From Syntrophobacterales bacterium (GTDB taxonomy: Bacteria > Desulfobacterota > Syntrophorhabdia > Syntrophorhabdales > WCHB1-27), in contig JADGQN010000229.1 in NCBI GenBank assembly GCA_017881765.1, forward strand, positions 1-7,632: a stretch of 7,632 nucleotides of DNA, in the 5' to 3' direction. The number at the start of each line of letters is the position of its first letter. Position 1 is the first letter of the stretch. The notes under the pieces were generated by a model. That model was not told where the DNA came from. It saw only the letters and a list, made by a program, of their open reading frames with translations, and ran no database searches. Positions 1-6,369 of this stretch are shown one piece after another. The position numbers and the translations under genes were made by a program.

Positions 1-26
1 TTGTTATCTATGTAAATAGTAACCAT
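1..26 (-). CDS. nuoG: NADH-quinone oxidoreductase subunit G, N-terminal fragment
   Basis: An ATG at 24-26 on the minus strand opens a frame that runs off the left edge after eight codons, read as MVTIYIDN. This matches the first beta strand of the N-terminal [2Fe-2S] ferredoxin domain of NuoG, which in E. coli begins with a similar Thr-Ile-x-Val-Asp-Gly run. NuoG is the large iron-sulfur subunit of the NADH-input module and follows nuoF in E. coli-type operons, which is exactly its position here. No convincing Shine-Dalgarno sequence precedes the ATG; the upstream 20 bases are pyrimidine-rich. The call rests on eight residues plus gene order, so it is probable rather than proven. Sequence left of the window would settle it. 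Confidence 0.6.
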
Positions 27-161
27 AGTAAATACAGGTCGAGGCCAAACGCAGGAAAAGGATAAAGCAGGTAAAGGCAAATACTAAAGCGAAGGTTTAC
101 AGAAACAATTTCCCTCGCATTTTCTCAACCTTAGCATCTCGTCCTTTCCTCTACCTTAGCC
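27..161. other. AT-rich spacer between nuoF and the presumed nuoG start
   Basis: This 135-bp spacer is unusually long for the operon, whose other junctions are between -3 and +60 bases. It is clearly richer in A+T than the flanking genes. It contains two 12-base direct copies (124-135 and 149-160) that differ at one position and lie 25 bases apart. A 17-codon minus-strand frame (84-137) lies inside it. No hairpin with a T-run that would stop transcription is visible. Confidence 0.5.
124..160. repeat. Imperfect 12-bp direct repeat, period 25
   Basis: CTCAACCTTAGC at 124-135 and CTCTACCTTAGC at 149-160 match at 11 of 12 positions. On the minus strand they read GCTAAGGTTGAG and GCTAAGGTAGAG. 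They flank a purine-rich stretch just downstream of the nuoF stop. This may be chance or a small local duplication. Confidence 0.4.
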
Positions 162-1451
162 TCAGTTCTTACCTGTTCTGTCCTTCCACGGGCATTTCTT
201 CTCCTTTATGTGCTGCTCAAAGTCCTCCCTGAAATACTTCAGCGCACTCTGCAGCGGCTCAACAGCGCCAGGCGCGTGGACGCAATACGTCTTCCCGGGG
301 CCAAGGGCCTGGGTATGCCATTCGAGCGTGTCGAGGTCGCCCGGCTCCCCTCGCCCCTCTTCGATAGCCTCCAGTATTTTGACGATCCATGGCAGCCCTT
401 CACGGCAAGGCGTGCACCAACCGCAGGACTCCCGTGCGAAGAAGCGCTCCAGGTTGAGCACGAGACCCACAGGGCAAGTGCTGTTATCGAGGATAATCAT
501 CGTACCGGTGCCGAGGCGGCTTCCGACCTTCTGCATGGAGTCGAAGTCCATCTTGACGTCGAGGTGCGCCTCCGTGAGAAAATCGGTCGACGCGCCACCG
601 GGAATGATACCGCGCAGTTTGTATCCATCACGCATTCCCTCCGCATGTTCCTCCAGGAGTTCGCGGATGGTAGTGCCCATGGGCAGTTCCCATACTCCCG
701 GTTTTTTCACCCTGCCGCTCACCCCATACATCTTCGTCCCCCCATCGGTGGAAAGGCTCAGGGACTTATACCATGCGGCCCCGTTCCGGATGATGTGGGG
801 CACGTTCGAGAGTGTCTCGGCATTATTCACAACTGTAGGCCTGCCCCAGAGGCCGCATTGAGCAGGGAAGGGCGGCCTGGATCGGGGTATGGGCCTCACG
901 CCCTCCAGGGCGTTCAGAAGCGCGGTCTCTTCGCCACAGATGTAACGGCCCGCGCTCGTGTGCATCTTGACATCCATGCTGAAGCCGGAGCCAAGTATGT
1001 TCCTGCCCAGATACCCCTTTTCATAGGCTTCGCGAACGGCTCCCTTCAGGGATTTAGCCGACCCTGCATAAGCCCACCGCAGAAAAAGGTAGCCGATCTG
1101 TGCATCGATCGCGTAGCCGGAGATGATCAAGCCCTCCAGCAGCTGGTGAGGGTTGGCCTGCATAAGCAGGCGGTCCTTGAACGTCCCCGGTTCCATCTCA
1201 TCTGAGTTGGATATAACGTATTTGGGTTTGCGCACATCAGGCCCCGCGGGGCACGCGCCCCATTTCATGGCTGTCGGAAAACCGGCCCCGCCCCTGCCCC
1301 GGAGGTTGGACGCCTTTACCTCCTCTATCACTTCCGCAGGGGTCATCTGAAGGGCCTTCCGAAGGCCCTGGTAGCCACCCGCATTCTCATACTCTTCAAT
1401 GCTAAGCGCCTGGCCGTCTTTCCTCAAATGTTCCGTCAAAGGTCTTTCCAT
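162..1451 (-). CDS. nuoF: NADH-quinone oxidoreductase subunit F (NADH-binding, 51-kDa type)
   Basis: NuoF holds the FMN and the NADH site where electrons enter complex I, and passes them to cluster N3. Residue numbers here follow the 429-residue form. The Gly-rich nucleotide/FMN loop (GRGGAGFPTAMKWG) lies near residue 52, followed by the SDEMEPGTFKDRLLM block near 83 and GRYICGEETALLNALEG near 168. Cluster N3 ligands are C343, C346 and C349 in ESCGWCTPC, with C390 in TYCVHAPGA as the fourth. The C-terminal stretch VEPLQSALKYFRE is nearly that of E. coli NuoF, and the length is close to that protein's 445 residues. I prefer the ATG at 1449-1451: AGGG at 1460-1463 lies 8 bases upstream, and the alternative TTG at 1482-1484 sits inside a tandem repeat. 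The gene lies about 60 bases downstream of nuoE and is the fifth of the operon. Function is certain; the start is slightly less so. Confidence 0.96.
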   Translation of the reverse strand: MERPLTEHLRKDGQALSIEEYENAGGYQGLRKALQMTPAEVIEEVKASNLRGRGGAGFPTAMKWGACPAGPDVRKPKYVISNSDEMEPGTFKDRLLMQANPHQLLEGLIISGYAIDAQIGYLFLRWAYAGSAKSLKGAVREAYEKGYLGRNILGSGFSMDVKMHTSAGRYICGEETALLNALEGVRPIPRSRPPFPAQCGLWGRPTVVNNAETLSNVPHIIRNGAAWYKSLSLSTDGGTKMYGVSGRVKKPGVWELPMGTTIRELLEEHAEGMRDGYKLRGIIPGGASTDFLTEAHLDVKMDFDSMQKVGSRLGTGTMIILDNSTCPVGLVLNLERFFARESCGWCTPCREGLPWIVKILEAIEEGRGEPGDLDTLEWHTQALGPGKTYCVHAPGAVEPLQSALKYFREDFEQHIKEKKCPWKDRTGKN

Positions 1452-1478
1452 CAGTGTGTCCCTAGTGCTTGCTCTTCC

Positions 1479-1506
1479 CGTCAACCGATAACTGGTAACC
1501 GGTAAC
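1479..1506. repeat. 7-bp tandem repeat, four copies, between nuoE and nuoF
   Basis: On the minus strand the units read GTTACCG, GTTACCA, GTTATCG and GTTGACG, each starting with GTT and drifting by one or two bases. The array starts 5 bases past the nuoE stop (1512-1514) and ends before the preferred nuoF ATG (1451). Its last two copies cover the TTG that would give a longer NuoF. Short heptamer arrays of this kind are common intergenic repeats in some bacterial genomes; any role here is unknown. Confidence 0.8.
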
Positions 1507-1511
1507 GGTTG

Positions 1512-1976
1512 TTACGGGTACTTCTCCAATAGCTCATCTATCTTTGCGCCGTCAAGGTCACCGTAAAGATCCTCGTCGATCATCATGGCCGGCGCATGGT
1601 CACACATGCCCACGCAGCTCGCCGGAAGAAGCGTGAAACGGCTGTCGGGCGTTGTCTCGCCGATGCCTATGCCCAGTCGTTGGCTCAGATGCTCCAGGAT
1701 ATTTTCATGCCCCATCACGTAGCAGGTCACGCTGTCACAGAGAAAGATCACATGCCTGCCAACCGGCCGCCGGAAAATAAAAGAGTAGAAGGTTGCAACG
1801 CCGTCCAGTTTCTCCGGGGACATGCCGACAAAAGGCGCTACATCCCTGATCGCCTCGTCCGATATCCAGCCGCGATACCGCTGCACGGCCTGCAAAGCCT
1901 CAACGGAGGCAGACTCGGGGCACTCGCAATCCGTGACTTCCTTCTCGACGGCCCGCCGCTCTTCATCGGTCAGCAT
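1512..1976 (-). CDS. nuoE: NADH-quinone oxidoreductase subunit E (24-kDa type, [2Fe-2S] N1a)
   Basis: NuoE is the thioredoxin-fold subunit that carries the off-pathway [2Fe-2S] cluster N1a and packs against NuoF in the NADH-input module. The 154-residue product has an N-terminal helical part (about 1-70, including YRGWISDEAI and GVATFYSFIF) and a C-terminal ferredoxin-like part. The four cluster ligands are C80 and C85 (CDSVTC) and C121 and C125 (SCVGMC). An upstream in-frame ATG at 1995-1997 would add seven residues and overlap nuoCD. The ATG at 1974-1976 is preferred because AGGTGA at 1984-1989 lies 7 bases before it. That ribosome site contains the nuoCD stop codon (TGA, 1984-1986), so translation of the two genes is probably coupled. 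The length is a little under E. coli NuoE (166 residues). Confidence 0.95.
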   Translation of the reverse strand: MLTDEERRAVEKEVTDCECPESASVEALQAVQRYRGWISDEAIRDVAPFVGMSPEKLDGVATFYSFIFRRPVGRHVIFLCDSVTCYVMGHENILEHLSQRLGIGIGETTPDSRFTLLPASCVGMCDHAPAMMIDEDLYGDLDGAKIDELLEKYP

Positions 1977-1983
1977 GATCCGC

Positions 1984-1989
1984 TCACCT
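1984..1989 (-). promoter_or_regulatory. nuoE ribosome binding site overlapping the nuoCD stop
   Basis: AGGTGA on the minus strand is formed by the last sense codon (AGG) and stop codon (TGA) of nuoCD. It lies 7 bases before the nuoE ATG at 1976. It decides the start against the upstream ATG at 1997 and suggests that ribosomes finishing nuoCD feed nuoE. Confidence 0.7.
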
Positions 1990-3741
1990 ATCCACATCTG
2001 CTAGAACGTAATCCAGGCTCCCTAGTATCGCTACCAAATCCGCCACCATCAACCCCCGGCACAGGAAGGGCACGGTCTGTATGTGGGCAAATGAAGGAGT
2101 ACGGATCCGCGTCCGGTAGGAGACGGTGTTTCCGTCACTTATCAGATAGTAACTCTTATGGCCCTTAGCTGCCTCGGCGCCGACGCATGCTTCGCCGGGC
2201 GGGATGACGGGGCCCCAGCTCACACCCAGGAAATGGTCGATGAGCGTTTCAATATCGCGCATGGTCTTTTCTTTCAGCGGCGGCGCTGCCAGAGGATGAT
2301 CCGCTTTGTAAGGCCCATCCGGCATGTTTTTGAGACATTGTTCGATAATGCGGAGACTTTGGCGCATCTCTTCGATCCTTATGACGCACCGGTCATAGCA
2401 GTCACCGCCGGATGCGGTCGGTATATCGAATTCAAACTGGTCGTATCCGGAATAGGGTCGCTTTTTCCGAAGATCCCACTCGAGGCCGCATGCGCGCAAA
2501 TTCGGTCCCGTGACCCCCCATTCTATGGCTTCGTCAAGAGTACAGGCGCCCACACCCTTTGTACGTGCTTTCCAGATCCCGTTCTTCATCACGATCTTGT
2601 CATACTCGTCCAGCCTGCGAGGCAGGTATGTGACGAAATCGCGAACCAGACGGTCCCAGCCTTTCGGGAGGTCCTGCGCAACGCCGCCGATGCGGAACCA
2701 AGCCGGGTGCATGCGTCCGCCTGCGATGGCCTCAATGATCTCGAACGCCCGCTCCCTGTCGTTGAACGTATAAAAGACGGGCGACATGAAGCCGGTATCC
2801 TGGGCAAACGTCCCATAGTAAACGAGGTGGCTGATGATACGGAACAGCTCGCACATCATTACGCGGATCACTTTTGGTTTGTCAGGCACCTCAATGCCCG
2901 CCAGCTTCTCAACAGCGAGCACGTAAGGCATCTCATTCAGGAAGCCGGCAAGATAATCGATGCGGTCCGTATAGGGGATGAACGTGTGCCAGGACTGACG
3001 TTCTCCCATCTTCTCGGCACCCCTGTGGTGATAACCGATGTCCGGCATCGCATCGACGATCACCTCTCCGTCCAGCTCCAGCACAATGCGCAAAAGGCCG
3101 TGGACGCCGGGGTGGTGCGGTCCGAAATTGAGGAACATGAAATCGCCGTTCTCGCTGTGCTTTCTCATACCGTACTGCTCAGGATGGAACTGGAGTGCTT
3201 TCTCTTCTGCTTCAGCCTTGTCCGGCGGAAGCCGGAACGGCTCCATCTCTGTTGCCCGCGCGGGATGCTCCTTGCGGAGGGGATGGCCCTGCCAGGTAGG
3301 TGGCATCAGAATGCGTCTCAGATGAGGGTGTTCTTCAAAGGAGATGCCGAACATGTCGAACACCTCCCGCTCATACCAGTTAGCGGAGGGCCATATTGGC
3401 ACGGCGCTGGGAAGAGAAGGATATTCGCCTTTCAAGGCTACCTTGATGCGCACATCCTGATTTCTCTCATAGGAGAGGAGATGATAGACCGCCGTGAAAT
3501 CGGCGGCAGGCTGCTCCTGCCGGTAGGTGCGGACGCGCTCATCTATCGCGGTCAGGTCATAGAGTGTACGAAATGGCCGATCGACTTCCATTTTCAGGTA
3601 TCGGAGGACCTCGCGCAGATTCTCCGGGTTCACCCAGAAGGTCGGAATGTCGTCGCGGGTGAGTTGTTCCGTGACCGCGTTCTCACCCAGCCTCTGCTGC
3701 AACTTCTCCATAATCTCAGAACAGCTGCTCAAGGCGGCCAT
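1984..3741 (-). CDS. nuoCD: NADH-quinone oxidoreductase subunit C/D fusion
   Basis: This single 585-residue chain fuses NuoC (30-kDa type) to NuoD (49-kDa type), the peripheral-arm subunits that line the quinone-reduction site with NuoB. The NuoC part spans about residues 20-170 and carries the family signature ANWYEREVFDMFGISFEEHP near 120-139, then GHPLRKEHPARATE. A charged linker (about 172-197) leads into NuoD, with NFGPHHPGVHG at 205-215, GYHHRGAEKMGERQSWH at 236-252, HPAWFRIGGV near 345 and the C-terminal LVAILGSLDYVLADVDR. The quinone-site His equivalents (H210, H214) are present. Length and fusion match E. coli NuoCD (about 600 residues). The ATG at 3739-3741 has AAAAGG at 3747-3752, 5 bases upstream. 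The gene starts 36 bases after nuoB and abuts nuoE. No frameshift is seen across the fusion joint. Confidence 0.97.
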   Translation of the reverse strand: MAALSSCSEIMEKLQQRLGENAVTEQLTRDDIPTFWVNPENLREVLRYLKMEVDRPFRTLYDLTAIDERVRTYRQEQPAADFTAVYHLLSYERNQDVRIKVALKGEYPSLPSAVPIWPSANWYEREVFDMFGISFEEHPHLRRILMPPTWQGHPLRKEHPARATEMEPFRLPPDKAEAEEKALQFHPEQYGMRKHSENGDFMFLNFGPHHPGVHGLLRIVLELDGEVIVDAMPDIGYHHRGAEKMGERQSWHTFIPYTDRIDYLAGFLNEMPYVLAVEKLAGIEVPDKPKVIRVMMCELFRIISHLVYYGTFAQDTGFMSPVFYTFNDRERAFEIIEAIAGGRMHPAWFRIGGVAQDLPKGWDRLVRDFVTYLPRRLDEYDKIVMKNGIWKARTKGVGACTLDEAIEWGVTGPNLRACGLEWDLRKKRPYSGYDQFEFDIPTASGGDCYDRCVIRIEEMRQSLRIIEQCLKNMPDGPYKADHPLAAPPLKEKTMRDIETLIDHFLGVSWGPVIPPGEACVGAEAAKGHKSYYLISDGNTVSYRTRIRTPSFAHIQTVPFLCRGLMVADLVAILGSLDYVLADVDR

Positions 3742-3777
3742 ACATACCTTTTCCCAGGAGGTGATGGAAGGACGATA

Positions 3778-4416
3778 TCAGACCTCGTCAGGTGGACGCA
3801 GCCCAGTCGCGCCGGTTCTCTCTGCTCTTTTCATGTCACGCATCGAAGCCTTTTCCGGTCTTACTACTCCTTTCGGACCCACGACCCAACTCAAGGGACG
3901 TCTCTCCTTTGCCACGACCTGCTGAAGCAGCATGAGCCCTTCCTGGAAAGCAGCAGGACTGGGAGGACACCCCGGGATGTACACGTCCACCGGGAGGAAT
4001 TTGTCTACCCCCTGCACCACGCTGTAAATGTCGTACATGCCACCCGAGTTGGCACACGAACCCATCGATATCACCCAGCGCGGTTCCATCATTTGGTCGT
4101 AGAGCCGCTTGATCACGGGGGCCATCTTTATAAAGACGGTACCCGCAATCACGATGACATCGGCTTCCCGGGGCGTATTACGGATCACTTCCGCGCCGAA
4201 GCGGGCGATATCGTACCGGCTTGTCAGACTCGTTGCCATCTCCACGTAGCAGCAGGAAAGACCGAAATTGAAGGGCCAGAGAGAGTATTTGCGTCCCCAC
4301 GCCACGAGATCTTCGAGTTTTGACAGAAGTACACTTCGGCGAACGGCATCATCAACGGAAGAATCTTCGCTTTTCCGGAGTGGGGGGCCATCAGCCTTGT
4401 GGAGTGACCAAAACAT
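3778..4416 (-). CDS. nuoB: NADH-quinone oxidoreductase subunit B (PSST type, [4Fe-4S] N2)
   Basis: NuoB holds cluster N2, the last iron-sulfur centre before quinone, at the junction of the hydrophilic and membrane arms. The four ligands are visible: tandem C55-C56 in FGLSCCYVEM, C121 in GSCANSGG and C150 in PGCPPSP. GRKYSLWPFNFG, RFGAEV, KMAPVIKRLYDQM and MYDIYSVVQGVDKFLPVDVY are family hallmarks. The C-terminus (ERRPLSWVVG near 171-180, ending LRPPDEV) resembles E. coli NuoB, as does the extended N-terminus before residue 40; the length is 212 residues. The ATG at 4414-4416 is preceded by AAAGGA (4425-4430), 8 bases away, overlapping the nuoA stop codon. The gap to nuoA is 12 bases, so the two are co-transcribed and probably translationally linked. 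Confidence 0.97.
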   Translation of the reverse strand: MFWSLHKADGPPLRKSEDSSVDDAVRRSVLLSKLEDLVAWGRKYSLWPFNFGLSCCYVEMATSLTSRYDIARFGAEVIRNTPREADVIVIAGTVFIKMAPVIKRLYDQMMEPRWVISMGSCANSGGMYDIYSVVQGVDKFLPVDVYIPGCPPSPAAFQEGLMLLQQVVAKERRPLSWVVGPKGVVRPEKASMRDMKRAERTGATGLRPPDEV

Positions 4417-4428
4417 GAAATCGATCCT

Positions 4429-4830
4429 TTACTCTGTGCCGGCCACAGGGCCGGCTTTTCTGCCGTTTCCCGGTCTTGAGGGGCCCCAGTCGAGCGCACC
4501 CATGGACCAGATATAGGCGAGCGCAGCCACCAGTATCACGATGAAGATGAGAGCTTCGATAAATCCCGCCCACCCGGCCTCCCGAAGAGAGACGGCCCAC
4601 GCGAAGATGAAGAGAGCCTCCAGGTCGAAGATGACGAAAAACATGGCGACGAGGTAATACTTCACGTCAAACTGCATCCAGGCCGACCCGGTCGGGACCA
4701 TACCGGATTCGTAAGGCTCTCCTGTTGTCCTGTCGCTGTGCCGTTGGCCCAAGACATAGGAGAGGCCGAGCATGAGCGCTATCAGTGCAACAGCGGCGGC
4801 AAAATAGACGGCAAGAGGCCAGAGTGCCAT
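4429..4830 (-). CDS. nuoA: NADH-quinone oxidoreductase subunit A
   Basis: NuoA is a small inner-membrane subunit at the base of the quinone channel, next to NuoH and NuoJ. The 133-residue product shows three hydrophobic segments (about residues 5-27, 58-79 and 88-108). Between the first two is the conserved loop with PYESGMVPTGSA (39-50), and KYYLVAMFFVIFDLEALFIFAW (57-78) carries the conserved acidic pair D69/E71. The end, MGALDWGPSR, resembles E. coli NuoA. It is the first gene of the operon, with a divergent gene on its other side. Only a weak TTGAG precedes the ATG (4828-4830), and a promoter-like pair ends 6 bases upstream, so the message may be leaderless or have a very short leader. 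A hydrophilic Gly/Pro tail follows residue 112. Confidence 0.96.
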   Translation of the reverse strand: MALWPLAVYFAAAVALIALMLGLSYVLGQRHSDRTTGEPYESGMVPTGSAWMQFDVKYYLVAMFFVIFDLEALFIFAWAVSLREAGWAGFIEALIFIVILVAALAYIWSMGALDWGPSRPGNGRKAGPVAGTE

Positions 4831-4836
4831 AGACTC

Positions 4837-4864
4837 AATCTAAGCCGTTGTTTGCTTATGTCAA
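4837..4864 (-). promoter_or_regulatory. Candidate sigma70-type promoter of the nuo operon
   Basis: On the minus strand TTGACA (4859-4864, all six consensus bases) is followed after 16 bases by TAGATT (4837-4842, four of six). Transcription would start about 6-7 bases past the -10 box, at or next to the nuoA ATG (4830). The perfect 4+2+4 inverted repeat GGCTTGAGCC (4865-4874) abuts the -35 box and could be part of an operator. This is prediction from base pattern only. Confidence 0.45.
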
Positions 4865-4905
4865 GGCTTGAGCCGGTATGCGGCCGGGGTGAGCCCTCGG
4901 CTACC

Positions 4906-4933
4906 TTGTATTCAAAAAATCACGCATTATAGT
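4906..4933 (+). promoter_or_regulatory. Candidate promoter of the disulfide oxidoreductase gene
   Basis: TATAGT at 4928-4933 matches five of six -10 bases. TTGTAT at 4906-4911, 16 bases upstream, matches only TTG of the -35 box. The AT-rich spacer and surroundings contrast with the GC-rich block at 4871-4905. A start near 4940 would give a leader of about 50 bases that contains the palindrome at 4961-4975. Confidence 0.4.
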
Positions 4934-4960
4934 GAAAAAAGAATGGTGAGGTGTGCCTCG

Positions 4961-4975
4961 CTGAGGGACCCTCAG
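4961..4975. promoter_or_regulatory. 15-bp perfect palindrome in the oxidoreductase leader, possible operator
   Basis: CTGAGGG and CCCTCAG flank a single A, giving seven paired positions on each side without mismatch. A one-base loop makes it a poor RNA hairpin but a good site for a dimeric DNA-binding protein. It lies downstream of the predicted -10 box and 14 bases before the preferred ATG, where a bound repressor would block transcription. No regulator gene is visible in the window. Confidence 0.45.
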
Positions 4976-4989
4976 ACAAAGGGGGGAGC

Positions 4990-6363
4990 ATGAGAGAGTA
5001 TGATGTAATCGTGATCGGTTCCGGTTCAGGGTTGAGCATCGTCCATAAAGCTTTAGCGGAGAAGGCCAGAGTCGCGCTCGTAGCCAGGGAATATCTCGGG
5101 GGTACCTGCCTTAACGTTGGCTGCGTACCGTCAAAGCTATTGATAGGTCCGGCAGATCGCATTATGGAGATAGAGGATGCGGCCAGGCTGGGCATAGCCG
5201 CACCCTTAAAGAGCGTAGATTTCAGGGGCATCATGGAGCGGATGCGGGCTTACGTCCAAAGGGGCGTCTCTTTTCTGAGGGAAGACCTCACGAGCACGGA
5301 GAACCTTGATTTCTACGAGGCTGAAGGACGTTTCATCGCCGACTATACCCTGCGGGTACAAGGCGAAAAGATTGACGAGCAGATCAAGGGACGCAAAATA
5401 TTCATAGCCTCGGGCGCGAGGCCGCTCGTCCCTCCCATTAAGGGCCTGCAAGACGTTGCCTATTTGACCAATGAGGCCTTGCTTTCGCTCGAGAGGCTGC
5501 CTGAAAGCGTGCTCATCCTTGGGGGGAGTTATATCGGCGTCGAATATGCCCATTTCTTTTCTGCCATGGGCTCGAAAGTGACTATCGTAGAAAGGCTGCA
5601 AAGGCTAGTCGCGTTCGAAGAACCTGAGGTGTCAGACCTGCTGAAAAGACAGATGGAGAAGCGCATGACCATTTACACGGGCGCCACCGCATTGGAAGCG
5701 CGCCGGAAAGGAAACGGCGTTGCCCTCTTGCTCAAAGAGGAAAGTACCGGGCAGGAAAGGGAGGTCGTGGCTGAAAGGCTCCTTGTGGCTGCCGGAAGGG
5801 TTCCGAACACTGACCGCCTGGATGTTCAAAAGACAGGCGTGGAGACCGCGAGGGCCGGTTTCGTAAAGGTTGACCAATACCTAGAGACGTCCAAGGAGCG
5901 CATCTGGGCGGTGGGTGATGCAACGGGTAAGCAGATGTTCACCCATGCCGCGGATAAAGAAGTCGAAGTCGTGTGGCACAATGCCACCCACGAGGATAAA
6001 GTAGAAATGGATTTTGGTGCGGTTCCCCACGCAGTCTTCACTTACCCGCAGATCGCATCCATTGGCCTGACGGAGGCAGAGGCGAGAAAGACCTACCAGG
6101 TCCTCGTTGGCAAAGCCAACTATAACGATGTGGTACAGGGTGATGCCAGGATGGAGGAGACCGGTTTCGCAAAAGCGATTATAGAGAAAGATACCGGTCG
6201 CATCCTCGGCTTTCATATTATCGGGCCGGAGGCTTCGATGCTGATCCAGGAAGTCGTCAACGCCGTGACGAACAAGGCCGGTGTCGATTCAATCTCTAAC
6301 AGCATACACATATTCCCCTCTATGTCGGAGCTCATCCCAGAGACGCTGAACAAGGCAGAGTAG
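4990..6363 (+). CDS. FAD/NAD-dependent pyridine nucleotide-disulfide oxidoreductase (dihydrolipoamide dehydrogenase-like)
   Basis: This 457-residue flavoprotein belongs to the family of dihydrolipoamide dehydrogenase, mercuric reductase and mycothione reductase. The FAD site begins with VIVIGSGSG (6-14). The redox-active disulfide is C40/C45 in GGTCLNVGCVPSK, the NAD-binding fold follows at LILGGSYIGVEY (175-186), and a second FAD motif, WAVGDAT, lies at 306-312. E201 at the end of the NAD fold's second strand favours NADH over NADPH. The dimerisation domain starts near 345. Its end reads HIFPSMSE: F442 replaces the usual catalytic His while E447 of the dyad remains. The GSGSG start and overall sequence recall archaeal members and mycothione reductases. 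No 2-oxo acid dehydrogenase or glycine-cleavage genes adjoin it, so the substrate is unknown. The ATG at 4990 follows AAGGGGGG (4979-4986); the GTG at 4951 is less likely because the extra 13 residues precede the conserved start and cover the palindrome. Confidence 0.9.
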   Translation: MREYDVIVIGSGSGLSIVHKALAEKARVALVAREYLGGTCLNVGCVPSKLLIGPADRIMEIEDAARLGIAAPLKSVDFRGIMERMRAYVQRGVSFLREDLTSTENLDFYEAEGRFIADYTLRVQGEKIDEQIKGRKIFIASGARPLVPPIKGLQDVAYLTNEALLSLERLPESVLILGGSYIGVEYAHFFSAMGSKVTIVERLQRLVAFEEPEVSDLLKRQMEKRMTIYTGATALEARRKGNGVALLLKEESTGQEREVVAERLLVAAGRVPNTDRLDVQKTGVETARAGFVKVDQYLETSKERIWAVGDATGKQMFTHAADKEVEVVWHNATHEDKVEMDFGAVPHAVFTYPQIASIGLTEAEARKTYQVLVGKANYNDVVQGDARMEETGFAKAIIEKDTGRILGFHIIGPEASMLIQEVVNAVTNKAGVDSISNSIHIFPSMSELIPETLNKAE

Positions 6364-6369
6364 TGCCTC

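Noticed and set aside
210..1205. 331-residue plus-strand frame antisense to nuoF
   Set aside because: It is a shadow of the nuoF reading frame, with no domain and no plausible ribosome site or promoter.
2158..4323. 721-residue plus-strand open frame antisense to nuoCD and nuoB
   Set aside because: It lies entirely opposite genes with unmistakable complex I motifs. The translation is rich in Arg, His and Pro and shows no recognisable domain. Long antisense frames are expected opposite GC-biased codons.
4951..4989. GTG start at 4951 for the oxidoreductase
   Set aside because: It adds 13 residues ahead of the conserved N-terminal strand, has a weaker ribosome site than the ATG at 4990, and would make the palindrome coding.
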